Shown in pieces: positions 15,785 through 24,679 of a DNA stretch of 47,182 nucleotides (position 1 is its first letter; every line of letters begins with the position of its first letter). The DNA comes from JANLQX01 sp043775075 (GTDB lineage: Bacteria > Actinomycetota > Acidimicrobiia > Acidimicrobiales > JANYDT01): positions 1 through 47,182 of the forward strand of contig JAYVSS010000230.1 of NCBI GenBank assembly GCA_043775075.1, given 5' to 3'. The position numbers and the translations under genes were made by a program. The notes beneath the pieces are model-generated. The model was not told the DNA's origin and did not search any database. It worked only from the letters and a program-made list of their open reading frames with translations.

Positions 15785-16543
15785 ATGACGAAAAAACTAG
15801 TCATTTTTGATTTGGACGGCACATTGGCCGAGAGCAAGGAGGCAGTCGACGAAGAGATGGTCGCGTTGCTCGTTGGCCTCCTTGCGGTGGTACGCATAGC
15901 GGTGATTTCGGGCGGCGACTGGCCACAATTTGAGTCGCAACTATTGTCGAAGTTTTTGCCAAACACCGATCTTCAGCGGCTTACGTTGCTCCCCACGAGC
16001 GGCACAAAGATGTACTCATTTCAGAGGGAATGGGTCAAACAGTATTCTGATGATTTAACTGCGGACGAGCGATTTCAGACCTTGGCCGCACTCGATACTG
16101 CGCTTGAACGTTCCGGATTTGCTCTCGAGCGAACCTGGGGTCCGACGGTTGAGGATCGTGGCACGCAGATTACCTATTCGGCCCTCGGTCAACACGCCCC
16201 CATCGAGGCCAAGCAGGCGTGGGATCCCGACTACGTAAAGCGGCGGCGGGTGAAAGCCCTCCTCGATCCGATGCTTCCTGATATGTCGGTCCGCATCGGC
16301 GGTGCCACATCGGTGGATATCACCAAGCCAGGAATCGACAAGGCTTACGGCATCAGAAAACTTGCGACGCTTCTCCATATTGACAAACGCGACATGCTGT
16401 TTCTTGGTGACGCACTCTTTCCCGGAGGCAACGATGCACCTGTTCGAGACAGCGGAGTCGCTTCGATTCAAGTCCGCGACCCCAGCGAAACGAAGCGTGT
16501 GATCGAAACGGTCCTCGCGTGGGCCTCGACGGCGACGGAGTAG
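15785..16543 (+). CDS. HAD-superfamily phosphatase, phosphomannomutase-like
   Basis: A 252-residue HAD hydrolase. The N-terminal IFDLDGTLAESK holds the nucleophilic aspartates, VISGGDW is motif II, and LFLGDALFPGGND is the C-terminal metal-binding motif. The cap position and the ending resemble the class IIB group that includes eukaryote-type phosphomannomutases and sucrose-phosphate phosphatases. The substrate is unknown. The ATG at 15785 is chosen because the catalytic motif follows directly; no good Shine-Dalgarno is seen. It precedes ftsH by only about 40 bp and may share its transcript. Confidence 0.8.
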   Translation: MTKKLVIFDLDGTLAESKEAVDEEMVALLVGLLAVVRIAVISGGDWPQFESQLLSKFLPNTDLQRLTLLPTSGTKMYSFQREWVKQYSDDLTADERFQTLAALDTALERSGFALERTWGPTVEDRGTQITYSALGQHAPIEAKQAWDPDYVKRRRVKALLDPMLPDMSVRIGGATSVDITKPGIDKAYGIRKLATLLHIDKRDMLFLGDALFPGGNDAPVRDSGVASIQVRDPSETKRVIETVLAWASTATE

Positions 16544-16583
16544 TGACGTTCCAGCGGCCATTTTTCGTCGCTGGGTTTCATTG

Positions 16584-18641
16584 ATGCGGTCACAGGGTAT
16601 TGGCCTCTTCATGGACCTTCTTAGAACGCGCGACTCGACGAAGAGTTCCGGTCGACCGGCGGAGGGCCGGTCGCCTGACCAGAAGAGCGGTGGGCCCCCG
16701 CCCTCGGGTCCCCCAGGATCAGAACGCCCGGCCAAGAGGATCAAGTGGCTTCCGGTCATCCTTGGCCTTCTTGTGGCCAACTGGGTCATCTCCGGCGCTA
16801 TCCGGGGTCCGCAACCGGCCCGGGTCGCCCTGCCGTATTCATCGTTTCTGGAGCAGCTCACCAAAAACAACGTGGCCACCCTGTCCTCTCGCGGAACAAC
16901 GATTCAAGGAGACCTTCGTTCGAAGATCACCTATCCGGCGAAGACGACGACAAACAAAGACCAGACCACGGCGACGAAGTTCCGCACCGAACGCCCAACG
17001 TTCGCCACCGATGATCTTCTCTCCAAGCTCGTGGCCAACAAGGTGGTGGTCGGCGCCAAGCCCGTCGACCAACCGGTGTCGTTCCTGGTCCAGCTCCTCA
17101 CCGGCTTCGGACCCACGTTGTTGTTTGTCGGGATCATGGTGTGGTTTCTGCGCAAAGGAATGGGCGGGATGGGCGGTCTCGGCGCAATCGGTCGGTCGAA
17201 GGCGGAACTCTACGTTCCTACATCGACCAAGACGACATTCGACGATGTGGCTGGGATCGATGAAGTGGTCGATGACATGCGCGAGATTGTCGACTTCCTC
17301 CGCAATCCAAAGAAGTATCAAGCGCTCGGTGGGATGATACCCAAGGGTGTACTTCTGACCGGACCGCCGGGGACAGGAAAGACGTTACTGGCACGCGCTC
17401 TGGCGGGCGAAGCCGATGTTCCGTTCTTCGCCGTCGCCGCGTCCGAGTTCATTGAGATGATTGTTGGGGTCGGAGCCAGCCGGGTTCGTGATCTCTTCGA
17501 TAAAGCACGGGCGGCGGCGCCCGCGATCATTTTTCTCGACGAGCTCGATGCGATTGGTCGAGCGCGTGGCGGAGCGATGTCGTTCGGCGGCCACGACGAG
17601 CGCGAGCAGACACTCAACCAGATCTTGACGGAGATGGACGGCTTCAGCGGTAACGAAGGGGTGATCGTGGTGGCGGCCACCAACCGTCCCGAGATTCTCG
17701 ACCCGGCACTCTTGCGACCGGGACGGTTCGATCGGCGCGTCGTCGTCAACGCTCCTGATGTGGTCGGCCGCGAGGCAATACTGCGCATTCACACTCGCAA
17801 GGTGCCATTGGCCGACGACGTCAATCTTCGGGTTATTGCCACGATTACGCCCGGTATGGTCGGGGCCGAACTTCGTAACCTGGTGAATGAGGCGGCACTC
17901 CTTGCGGCGCGACGCAACGAACCGACGGTCTCGAACGCCGATCTCACTGACGCCCTTGAACGCGTGCAGCTCGGGGCGGCCCGCCACATCATCATGACGC
18001 TTTCGGATCGGACCCAAACCGCAGTGCACGAGGCTGGTCACGCATTGATTGCGATGATGCTGCCGGGTGCCGATCCGGTCCGCAAAATTTCGATCATTCC
18101 CCGAGGGCGAGCTCTGGGCGTGACCTTTCAAAGTCCAGACGCTGACCGGTACGCAATGTCGGCTACGTATTTACGCGGACGGATCATCGGCGCCCTTGGT
18201 GGCCGAGTGGCCGAGCAACTCAAGTTTGGCGAAGTTACGACTGGAGCCGAGAGTGATCTTTCGGTGGCCACCTCAATTGCCCGACAAATGATTGGACGTT
18301 GGGGAATGTCCGAAGCGATTGGGCCGGTCAGCGTTGAAGTGAATTCTGGTGAGGACAGCTATGCCATGCCCTTCGCAAATAGCGGCCCGTCCGAACAGAT
18401 ACGCGCACTTATTGATGTCGAAACCCGTCGACTGCTGGACTCCTGCGAAGTGGAAGCAAGCGCGCTTATCAAGGCTCATGAAGACAAGCTGGATTCCCTC
18501 GTTAAGGCTCTCCTGGAAAACGAAACGCTGAATGAAGTTGATGCGTATCGCATCGCCAACGTTGACCATGTCATTGCCCGGGAGACCGCATTCGCCCCAC
18601 CGGCTCCTGGAACGATCGTCACCGGGCCTTCGCTCCAGTGA
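16584..18641 (+). CDS. ftsH: ATP-dependent zinc metalloprotease FtsH
   Basis: A 685-residue membrane-anchored AAA protease that extracts and degrades damaged or unassembled membrane proteins. In order: a Pro/Gly/Ser-rich cytoplasmic leader of about 50 residues, a first membrane helix (LPVILGLLVANWVI), a short extracytoplasmic domain, a second helix before RKGMGG, the AAA module with Walker A GPPGTGKT (260-267) and IIFLDELDAI, the second region of homology NRPEILDPALLRPGRFD, and the zinc site HEAGH (482-486). The length is typical. The start is uncertain (TTG 16581, ATG 16584 or ATG 16611). The stop overlaps the next gene by GTGA. It may be an accessory FtsH paralogue, since essential copies usually have other neighbours. 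Confidence 0.93.
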   Translation: MRSQGIGLFMDLLRTRDSTKSSGRPAEGRSPDQKSGGPPPSGPPGSERPAKRIKWLPVILGLLVANWVISGAIRGPQPARVALPYSSFLEQLTKNNVATLSSRGTTIQGDLRSKITYPAKTTTNKDQTTATKFRTERPTFATDDLLSKLVANKVVVGAKPVDQPVSFLVQLLTGFGPTLLFVGIMVWFLRKGMGGMGGLGAIGRSKAELYVPTSTKTTFDDVAGIDEVVDDMREIVDFLRNPKKYQALGGMIPKGVLLTGPPGTGKTLLARALAGEADVPFFAVAASEFIEMIVGVGASRVRDLFDKARAAAPAIIFLDELDAIGRARGGAMSFGGHDEREQTLNQILTEMDGFSGNEGVIVVAATNRPEILDPALLRPGRFDRRVVVNAPDVVGREAILRIHTRKVPLADDVNLRVIATITPGMVGAELRNLVNEAALLAARRNEPTVSNADLTDALERVQLGAARHIIMTLSDRTQTAVHEAGHALIAMMLPGADPVRKISIIPRGRALGVTFQSPDADRYAMSATYLRGRIIGALGGRVAEQLKFGEVTTGAESDLSVATSIARQMIGRWGMSEAIGPVSVEVNSGEDSYAMPFANSGPSEQIRALIDVETRRLLDSCEVEASALIKAHEDKLDSLVKALLENETLNEVDAYRIANVDHVIARETAFAPPAPGTIVTGPSLQ

Positions 18642-21046
18642 CTGGCATCGCCACAACTGACGAGACAATCCCGGCGAAGAACGACGAAATCAACGGAGCG
18701 TGCCCACTCGCCGGTTTGACTGCGGCGGAGGCGGCTCAACGCCTGGCGGCCGGTGAAGGCAACCAGCCAACGACTGGACACGGGCGCAGTGTCGGACAAA
18801 TCGTTCGAGCGAACGTGTTCACCCGATTCAACGCCATTCTCGGTGCACTCTTGGCGGTCATCCTGGTGTTGGGTCCGGCGGCTGACGGACTCTTCGGTGT
18901 CATCCTGGTGGCAAACGCGCTCATCGGGATCGTGCAAGAGGTGTTGGCGAAGCGAACGTCGGATCGTCTTTCCGTTATCACCGCAGTCAAGGTTCAGGTA
19001 CTTCGTGATGGTGAGCAGATCGATATCGATACGGTTGCCGTCGTCCGGGGTGACCTTGTCGGTCTTCGCGCTGGAGGGCAGGTGGTCGCCGACGGCACCG
19101 TGGAAGAGAGCGATGGCTTAGAAATCGACGAATCGCTCCTCACCGGAGAGGCCGACGCGCAAACCAAAGAAGTCGGTAGCGAACTGAAATCAGGCAGCTT
19201 TGTCACCGCTGGAACCGGTTGGTTCCGGGCCGAACGCGTGGGGGACGACTCGTTCGCCAACGCCCTGTCGGCCCAAGTTCGCGACTTTGTTCCGGTACGG
19301 TCCGAACTTCGGGCGGCGACCGACGCAGTGCTCCGAATTGTCACGTGGGCGATCGGTCCGATCGCTGCCGCGCTGTTGGTCGGCCAACGACTCGCCGGAC
19401 TGAGTTGGAGACGAGCGCTCTTCGGTGCGGCCACCGGGGTTGTCGAAATCGTTCCCGAAGGCTTTGTTCTGCTGACGTCCATGACATTGGCGGCGAGCGT
19501 GATTCGGCTCGGGCGTATGGGCGTCCTGGTCAAAGAACTGGCGGCGGTGGAGGGTCTTGCTCGCGTGGACACCATGTGCTTTGACAAGACAGGAACGCTG
19601 ACTGAGGGCGCCCCGGTGGTCGACGAAATCGTCGTGCAGGGAGATGCGTCGGAGCCGGCTGTCCAGGGAGTGCTCTGCGCACTTACCAAGGGGGCGAGCA
19701 ATGCCACTGGCGCAGCCATCCAATCATTCCTGAAAACGAAGGAAGGGACGGCCACGGAAGGCGAACTGGTGCCGTTTTCGTCGCTGCGTAAATGGGCGGC
19801 GATTACCACCACTGGAGAGAGCTCCACGACGTGGATCATGGGAGCACCGGAGATCGTTATGGCCAACGAGACACCCGCCAACGATGTCCTGTTCGCCCGC
19901 GTGGCCGATCAAACGAAGCGAGGAAAGCGAGTTCTGTTGCTGGCCTCGACTTCATCAGTTCTACCCGAAGAAGGACTCCCCGGAGGTCTGCAGGCGGCTG
20001 CGCTTATAACCCTCCATGAACAGCTTCGAAAGGATGCCGAGAAGACGCTGGCGTACTTTGCCGAACAAAGCGTGGAGGTGAAAATCATTTCCGGGGACAA
20101 CCCCACGACCGTCGCCGCCCTCGCCACCGCGGCCGGCATGCCCGGACTCGACGCCGGCGGTGCCATCGTCGATGCGCGAGAACTGCAAACCGACGACGCA
20201 CTTCGAAACGCCATCGGTGCGGCGCGAGTGATCGGCCGCACCAGCCCCCAACAGAAGAATGCGATGGTGGATGCTTTGCAGACAATGAAGCGCACGGTCG
20301 CAATGACCGGAGATGGCGTTAACGACGCCTTGGCACTGAAATCGGCTGACCTCGGCATCGCTATGGGTTCCGGAAGCGAGGCCACCAAGGCGGTGGCCCA
20401 ACTCATCCTCGTGGACGGAGGCTTCGCTGCGCTGCCGGGGGTTGTCGCCGAGGGGCGTCGGGTCATTGCCAACGTGGAGCGCGTCGCCAAATTGTTTATT
20501 ACGAAGACGGTGTACGCCGCGGCGATCGCCGTGTTGTCAGGAATCTTCCGCCTTCCGTTTCCGTTCCTCCCCCGACAACTCACACTCGTAAGCGCGCTGA
20601 CGATCGGTGGTCCCGGGTTTTTCCTTGCTCTCGCTCCCGATGCGCCGAGAACACCACCGGGCTTCATGCGGCGAGTTGTTGTCTTCGCCATTCCGGCTGG
20701 GCTGGTTGCTGCCGCGGCAACGTTCGGGACCTATGCACTAGCGCTGTTGGGCGAAAAGGTGTCGACCGCTCAGGCGAGATCGGCGGCCACTTTGGCGCTG
20801 GGGCTTATCGGTTTTTGGGTGGTCGACGTGTTGGCTCGGACCCTTCCGCGATGGCGTTTTCTTTTACTCGCAGCCATCCTGATCGTCGGTGTCGGGTCGG
20901 TGGCCGTAGCTCCGATCCGCGACTTCTGGAAACTGGATTTCCCTCCGCTGATAGTGACCGGTGCCGCAGCAGGACTGGCATTCGTGGCTATTGCCTTAAT
21001 CGAAATTGGTTGGCGGATCGGCACGCGATTCCGCCAACTCACGTAA
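18638..21046 (+). CDS. CtpE-like P-type ATPase (probable calcium transporter)
   Basis: An 802-residue HAD-IC P-type ATPase. Motifs: TGEAD in the actuator domain (family TGES/TGEA), VPEGFVLLTSMTLA before the catalytic core, DKTGTLTEG with D316 as phosphorylation site, GDNPTTV and GDGVNDALAL. The VPEGF and TGEAD variants resemble the mycobacterial CtpE group, linked to calcium uptake, rather than MgtA. The GTG start overlaps the ftsH stop (GTGA), so pump and membrane protease are likely made together. The last 8 bp overlap the end of the convergent NuoF-like gene, leaving no room for a conventional terminator between them. Confidence 0.87.
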   Translation: MTGIATTDETIPAKNDEINGACPLAGLTAAEAAQRLAAGEGNQPTTGHGRSVGQIVRANVFTRFNAILGALLAVILVLGPAADGLFGVILVANALIGIVQEVLAKRTSDRLSVITAVKVQVLRDGEQIDIDTVAVVRGDLVGLRAGGQVVADGTVEESDGLEIDESLLTGEADAQTKEVGSELKSGSFVTAGTGWFRAERVGDDSFANALSAQVRDFVPVRSELRAATDAVLRIVTWAIGPIAAALLVGQRLAGLSWRRALFGAATGVVEIVPEGFVLLTSMTLAASVIRLGRMGVLVKELAAVEGLARVDTMCFDKTGTLTEGAPVVDEIVVQGDASEPAVQGVLCALTKGASNATGAAIQSFLKTKEGTATEGELVPFSSLRKWAAITTTGESSTTWIMGAPEIVMANETPANDVLFARVADQTKRGKRVLLLASTSSVLPEEGLPGGLQAAALITLHEQLRKDAEKTLAYFAEQSVEVKIISGDNPTTVAALATAAGMPGLDAGGAIVDARELQTDDALRNAIGAARVIGRTSPQQKNAMVDALQTMKRTVAMTGDGVNDALALKSADLGIAMGSGSEATKAVAQLILVDGGFAALPGVVAEGRRVIANVERVAKLFITKTVYAAAIAVLSGIFRLPFPFLPRQLTLVSALTIGGPGFFLALAPDAPRTPPGFMRRVVVFAIPAGLVAAAATFGTYALALLGEKVSTAQARSAATLALGLIGFWVVDVLARTLPRWRFLLLAAILIVGVGSVAVAPIRDFWKLDFPPLIVTGAAAGLAFVAIALIEIGWRIGTRFRQLT

Positions 21047-22511
21047 GTTCTACCGCCGGTGGTTCGAGGTTCATCGGTTCATCCTGGAGGAGTTGGGCGG
21101 GAAACACGCCCGAATCAACGTCGTTGTACGTCCAGTCGTACTTCTTTGCTCCGTAGTTTTGGTCGAGAACAGCAATGCCCTTAACGATGTCGAGCAACGG
21201 TACGATGGCCGAACTCCGCCCCCTCTCGCCGGGCACGACCTCCGGAAGGCGAGCGGGAATCTGGGCGGTGGCGCACAGTTTCACGAGTGAGCCGACGACG
21301 TTTTGCTGTTGGCTGGCGAGACTGCACCGCGCTCCTTTCACCACCGAGGACAAGCGACTGGCGATCTGGCTTTCGACGTTGGACATGGCCGTGCCGGCCA
21401 AGAGTTGACCAAGCATGGCCGTGACGGCGATACCGTCTTCCTTGCACGGCGTGCACTGCCCGCAGGATTCGACCGAGAGAAACCGTGACGCTCCGTAGGC
21501 CAAGGCAAACGTGTCGGCGGCATCGTCAACGCAATGAAATCCCGCCGAACCCAGGGCACTTCCGGCCGCTTTCATCGCTTCATGGGTCAGCGGCGTGTCG
21601 AGTCCATTCGCTTCAAGCAGGACCGACGAGGCACCGGGTAAGGCAGCTATCAAACGACGTCCGAGCCGTGGTCCACCGCCTATATCAGTGATCACCGAGC
21701 GCAACGTGGTGCCCATCGGAAATTCAGCGACGCCATGTCGCTTCACGTCACCGACGATGGTGCAGACGATTGTTCCGGGTGACTCCTTTGTCCCCACTTC
21801 GCGAAACCAGTCGACTCCATGCTGGCCAATAAGCGCCACGTTGGCGAACGTCTCCACGTTGTTCACCAGTGCAGGCGCCCCACCGGACGCTTCGGGAGTG
21901 GCCAGGTGCACGTCCGATGACTCATTGCCGCCCCCTTCGTTTTCTATCAATCCACGCCTCCAGGGAGGAGTGACGCGGGGAAGCGGTTGGCGGTGCTCAG
22001 CCACTTCCAACAGCGCGGTTTCCTCGCCGAAGAGGTACGACGACGGGCCGGCAACGAGCGTGACACGCAACTGATCGAGCCACCCAGCCTTGGTCATTTC
22101 CACGAGCGCTGCTGTGACCCGCTCCCACTCCTGGTGGAAGGACTGTTTGAGGCACACCACGAGTTCGACGGCACCAACCACGGTGCACGCCACCAGAGCG
22201 CCCTCCAAGACGCGGTAGGGATTGTTGCGCAGGATCGTGCGGTCTTTGAACGTGGACGGCTCGCCTTCGGCCCCGTTTATGACTACGGAGGTGGGATTTT
22301 CCAACGAAGCGTGCGTCAGAATGCTCTGCCATTTCGTTGCCGTGGGGAACCCGGCTCCACCGCGACCCCGCAATCCGCTGAGACGCAACTGTTCTACGGT
22401 GACTAAGGGATCGCTGGCGTTGGCCGCAGCCAGGGCCGATCCGCCTCCGGCTGCAAGGTACGCGTGCAAATCAGTGCACGGGCTGGGATCAAGAACCCGG
22501 AAAACGCTCAC
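21039..22511 (-). CDS. Stand-alone NuoF-like NADH-oxidising flavoprotein
   Basis: A 490-residue protein of the NuoF/HoxF 51-kDa family, which takes electrons from NADH through FMN to an iron-sulphur cluster. GLRGRGGAGFP (47-56) is the NADH/FMN glycine-rich motif, NGAEGEPSTFKDR and GEETALLE complete the flavin site, and C350-x2-C353-x2-C356 with C395 can bind the N3-type [4Fe-4S] cluster. Between GEETALL and VNNVET the usual short loop is replaced by about 20 extra Gly/Asn/Ser-rich residues (around 188-210). No NuoE, NuoG or hydrogenase gene is nearby, so the electron acceptor is unknown. The start is a GTG at 22511. Confidence 0.88.
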   Translation of the reverse strand: MSVFRVLDPSPCTDLHAYLAAGGGSALAAANASDPLVTVEQLRLSGLRGRGGAGFPTATKWQSILTHASLENPTSVVINGAEGEPSTFKDRTILRNNPYRVLEGALVACTVVGAVELVVCLKQSFHQEWERVTAALVEMTKAGWLDQLRVTLVAGPSSYLFGEETALLEVAEHRQPLPRVTPPWRRGLIENEGGGNESSDVHLATPEASGGAPALVNNVETFANVALIGQHGVDWFREVGTKESPGTIVCTIVGDVKRHGVAEFPMGTTLRSVITDIGGGPRLGRRLIAALPGASSVLLEANGLDTPLTHEAMKAAGSALGSAGFHCVDDAADTFALAYGASRFLSVESCGQCTPCKEDGIAVTAMLGQLLAGTAMSNVESQIASRLSSVVKGARCSLASQQQNVVGSLVKLCATAQIPARLPEVVPGERGRSSAIVPLLDIVKGIAVLDQNYGAKKYDWTYNDVDSGVFPAQLLQDEPMNLEPPAVELT

Positions 22512-22574
22512 TCGTTATTACTACCCGTTTTGACGAAGATCTCAAAACCTTCTTTGCTGCGGATTTCGACCGAT

Positions 22575-22600
22575 GTGTAGATCGGGCCCACGGTGGGTAG
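22575..22600 (+). promoter_or_regulatory. Possible general-stress sigma factor promoter upstream of csbD
   Basis: GTGT (22575-22578), 16 nt, then GGGTAG (22595-22600) resembles the actinobacterial SigB/SigF pattern GTTT-N14-17-GGGTAT. It would give a leader of about 45 nt before the csbD ATG. CsbD genes are classic general-stress targets, which supports the reading, but the match is imperfect. Confidence 0.35.
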
Positions 22601-22650
22601 TGAGACACGGTGCCGGAGCCGGCATCGCATAAACGAACGAAGGAGTAATC

Positions 22651-22845
22651 ATGGGATTCATCGACGAACTCAAAGGACGCGCCAAGGGCGCCATGGGAGT
22701 GTTGACTGACAGCGACAAGCTGCAGCGCGACGGTAAGTCCGACCGAGCTGCCGGAAAGGTCAAGGACGGGATCGACAAGGCCAAGGAGAAGGTCACCGAC
22801 GTCGTCGAGAAGGCCGAAGAGGCGTGGGACTCCAAGAAGAAGTAG
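22651..22845 (+). CDS. CsbD-family stress protein
   Basis: A 64-residue, highly charged, helix-forming protein with MGFIDELKGRAKGAMG at the N-terminus and a Lys/Glu/Asp-rich remainder ending in three lysines. This matches the CsbD-like family, small proteins made under general stress whose molecular role is not established. An exact AAGGAG stands 6 nt before the ATG, the best ribosome binding site in the region and a sign of strong expression. It is a single-gene unit with a plausible stress promoter upstream and a possible terminator downstream. Confidence 0.88.
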   Translation: MGFIDELKGRAKGAMGVLTDSDKLQRDGKSDRAAGKVKDGIDKAKEKVTDVVEKAEEAWDSKKK

Positions 22846-22867
22846 TGGCCGTGCTGAGCGGGCCGTG

Positions 22868-22912
22868 GCCGGAGGCATAGCGCCAACGGCTGCGGCATCC
22901 GCCGGCTTATTA
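22868..22912 (+). terminator. Possible terminator after csbD
   Basis: GCCGGAGG (22868-22875) can pair with CCGCCGGC (22899-22906), seven pairs and one mismatch with a long loop, followed by TTATTA. The stem is GC-rich but the loop is large and the T-tract short. Confidence 0.35.
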
Positions 22913-22991
22913 GATCAAATCGATTGGTCGGGGGGATGTTTTCGGTCAGCCTCGGATGTTTCGGGTCTGGGCTTGAGGGGTACAGAGGGAC

Positions 22992-23288
22992 ATGCTTTCC
23001 TTTCTCCGCCGACCACTCCGCCACATCGTCTTTCTCGCCCTAGAGACAACCCTGGCGAGCTGGGCATATAAAAACCGCAAGTCGTTACTTACCCGCCTCG
23101 GCCGTACTACGCCCGACCAGCCAGACACGTCGCGTCCGCTCGGCGATCGCTTCGTCGGGCCGACCGCTGATCGGGAACCTTCGCCATTCGAGGTGGCGAT
23201 GGCCAACGAAGCTGCACCGATAACGGCCAGCGTGGTCTCCCATGAGGAGATCGCGATATCGCACGTTCGTATCGACACTGCGCCCTAA
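22992..23288 (+). CDS. Small hypothetical protein with a possible N-terminal anchor
   Basis: A 98-residue protein I do not recognise. It opens with a short basic/hydrophobic stretch (RRPLRHIVFLALETTLASWAY), then a basic patch, then a polar Pro/Asp-rich tail, consistent with a peripheral or single-pass membrane protein. GAGGG stretches precede the ATG at somewhat poor spacing. No overlapping frame offers a better gene here. It may follow csbD in a stress cluster, but independent transcription is equally possible. Confidence 0.45.
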   Translation: MLSFLRRPLRHIVFLALETTLASWAYKNRKSLLTRLGRTTPDQPDTSRPLGDRFVGPTADREPSPFEVAMANEAAPITASVVSHEEIAISHVRIDTAP

Positions 23289-23627
23289 CAACATCGGGGA
23301 CGGGCGATACGGCTACCCCTGGGGGCATGCGGAAGCCATCCGATACGGCCACACCTTGACCGTGCCTCTCATCGACGCTTCGAGCGCGACGGCGGCTGGA
23401 ACATTGCAGGTGTGGTGCACACTCGCCGAACCGCATCCGTTTGATGTCGAAACGAGTGCGCAAATTGCTCGCCATGGCGCGCTCGAGCGCAAGTGCAACC
23501 GACCCAGAACCAACGTCAACTGAGTATCGACGAGCGGTTGCGACGGTCACAGCCTTCCCGATCACGGTTGGTTCACTGACACGATTATCACGTGCCCCAT
23601 CCCGGCACTCTGAAGCCAAAGCACTTG
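23289..23627. other. Mostly non-coding gap with a possible GAF-domain remnant
   Basis: In the plus-strand frame running to 23523, residues encoded about 23300-23480 contain a dGRY..W..A..I..G pattern, then TLTVPL, then GTLQVWC and PFDVE, the order seen in GAF domains of regulators. There is no start context and no following output domain, so I read it as a remnant. The rest of the gap shows nothing clear. Confidence 0.35.
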
Positions 23628-24473
23628 TTAGTGCGCGTGCGGTTCAATCACATGTTGACCAGGCTCAGGAATTTGGCCGTTAGCGATCCAGCGTTGGGTT
23701 GATTCGTACCCCCGGGCGATGAGGTTTTTGGCGCGTGAGAAATCAAGGATGCCGACATCGACGGGACACAGCTGCGGGACGAGAAAGAGTTCGCACTCGT
23801 CATGGTGTCGATCTACGTCGTTCACGATCTGTCGACCGATCAGCACGGACAGACTTTGAAATGCAACTCCGGCGGCACTTCGCGGCTGGTCTGCAAGGGC
23901 ACACGATTGCCCCGCACTCAAGACGTAGATTCGATCAGCTCCCAGGTGAAGCGCGTGAGCTAGCGGCGCATTATTTGTGACACCTCCGTCGACAAGGGTG
24001 CGACCTCCGATTCGGACTGGAGGAAGGATGCCAGGCAATGACGCGCTCGCAAGTACCGCGTCCACGACCGAGCCGGAAGAGAGAAGGACTTCAAGTCCAG
24101 TTGTCAGCTCGGTGGCAACGACGTGTACCGGCACGGCCGCGTTCTCGAGCAGCCCGTAATGAAGATTGGCGCGAAGTACACGGGTCAACGGTTCTGGCGA
24201 GCAAAGGCTCAGCTGGCTTCCAAGTAACCCAAGGACTCCACGGATGGGCCGTGCCCGAAAAAGAACATTGCGGCGGAGAGCCACCCAGATCGCTTCCAAT
24301 TCGTGGGTGCCAGCAACGTCTGGATGGGCGGCGATGAACGCTGCATTGATAGCTCCCGCGGAAGTGCCAACGAGAAAATCGGGCGTGATGTCAGCAGCGA
24401 GAAGAGCTCGCAACATCCCCACCTGAACAGAGCCGAGGTTGGCCCCGCCCGACAGGACAAACGCCGTCTTCAT
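23628..24473 (-). CDS. Patatin-like phospholipase
   Basis: A 281-residue lipid acyl hydrolase of the patatin family. The oxyanion-hole glycines are in GGANLG (9-14, family GGxRG), the nucleophile is S38 in GTSAG, and the catalytic aspartate is D162 in VDGGVTNNAP. The Ser-Asp dyad is complete. No signal peptide or membrane segment is visible, so it is probably cytoplasmic or associates peripherally with membranes. Gene start ATG at 24473. It stands alone between gaps. Substrate could be phospholipid or neutral lipid. Confidence 0.9.
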   Translation of the reverse strand: MKTAFVLSGGANLGSVQVGMLRALLAADITPDFLVGTSAGAINAAFIAAHPDVAGTHELEAIWVALRRNVLFRARPIRGVLGLLGSQLSLCSPEPLTRVLRANLHYGLLENAAVPVHVVATELTTGLEVLLSSGSVVDAVLASASLPGILPPVRIGGRTLVDGGVTNNAPLAHALHLGADRIYVLSAGQSCALADQPRSAAGVAFQSLSVLIGRQIVNDVDRHHDECELFLVPQLCPVDVGILDFSRAKNLIARGYESTQRWIANGQIPEPGQHVIEPHAH

Positions 24474-24679
24474 TGCTCCGCTCCGCTCTCAGCAACAGAC
24501 CTCTGAAATGTAGGAATCATGCCTGTAGTTCAGCGCCCGCGGACAATGCCTGCAAGCACAAAATTTTCGCATGCTCTCAGGAACGACGCTCTGGCTGCCT
24601 CCAGCCATTGCGGACGGCTCTGAGGTTGTTCGGCTCGGACCTGTCGAAGGCAATGAACGTGTCGGCAGACGCGGCGTTG

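Noticed and set aside
23107..23619. Minus-strand open frame of 170 codons
   Set aside because: Arg/Ser-rich composition typical of an antisense shadow, and it covers the more plausible small plus-strand gene.
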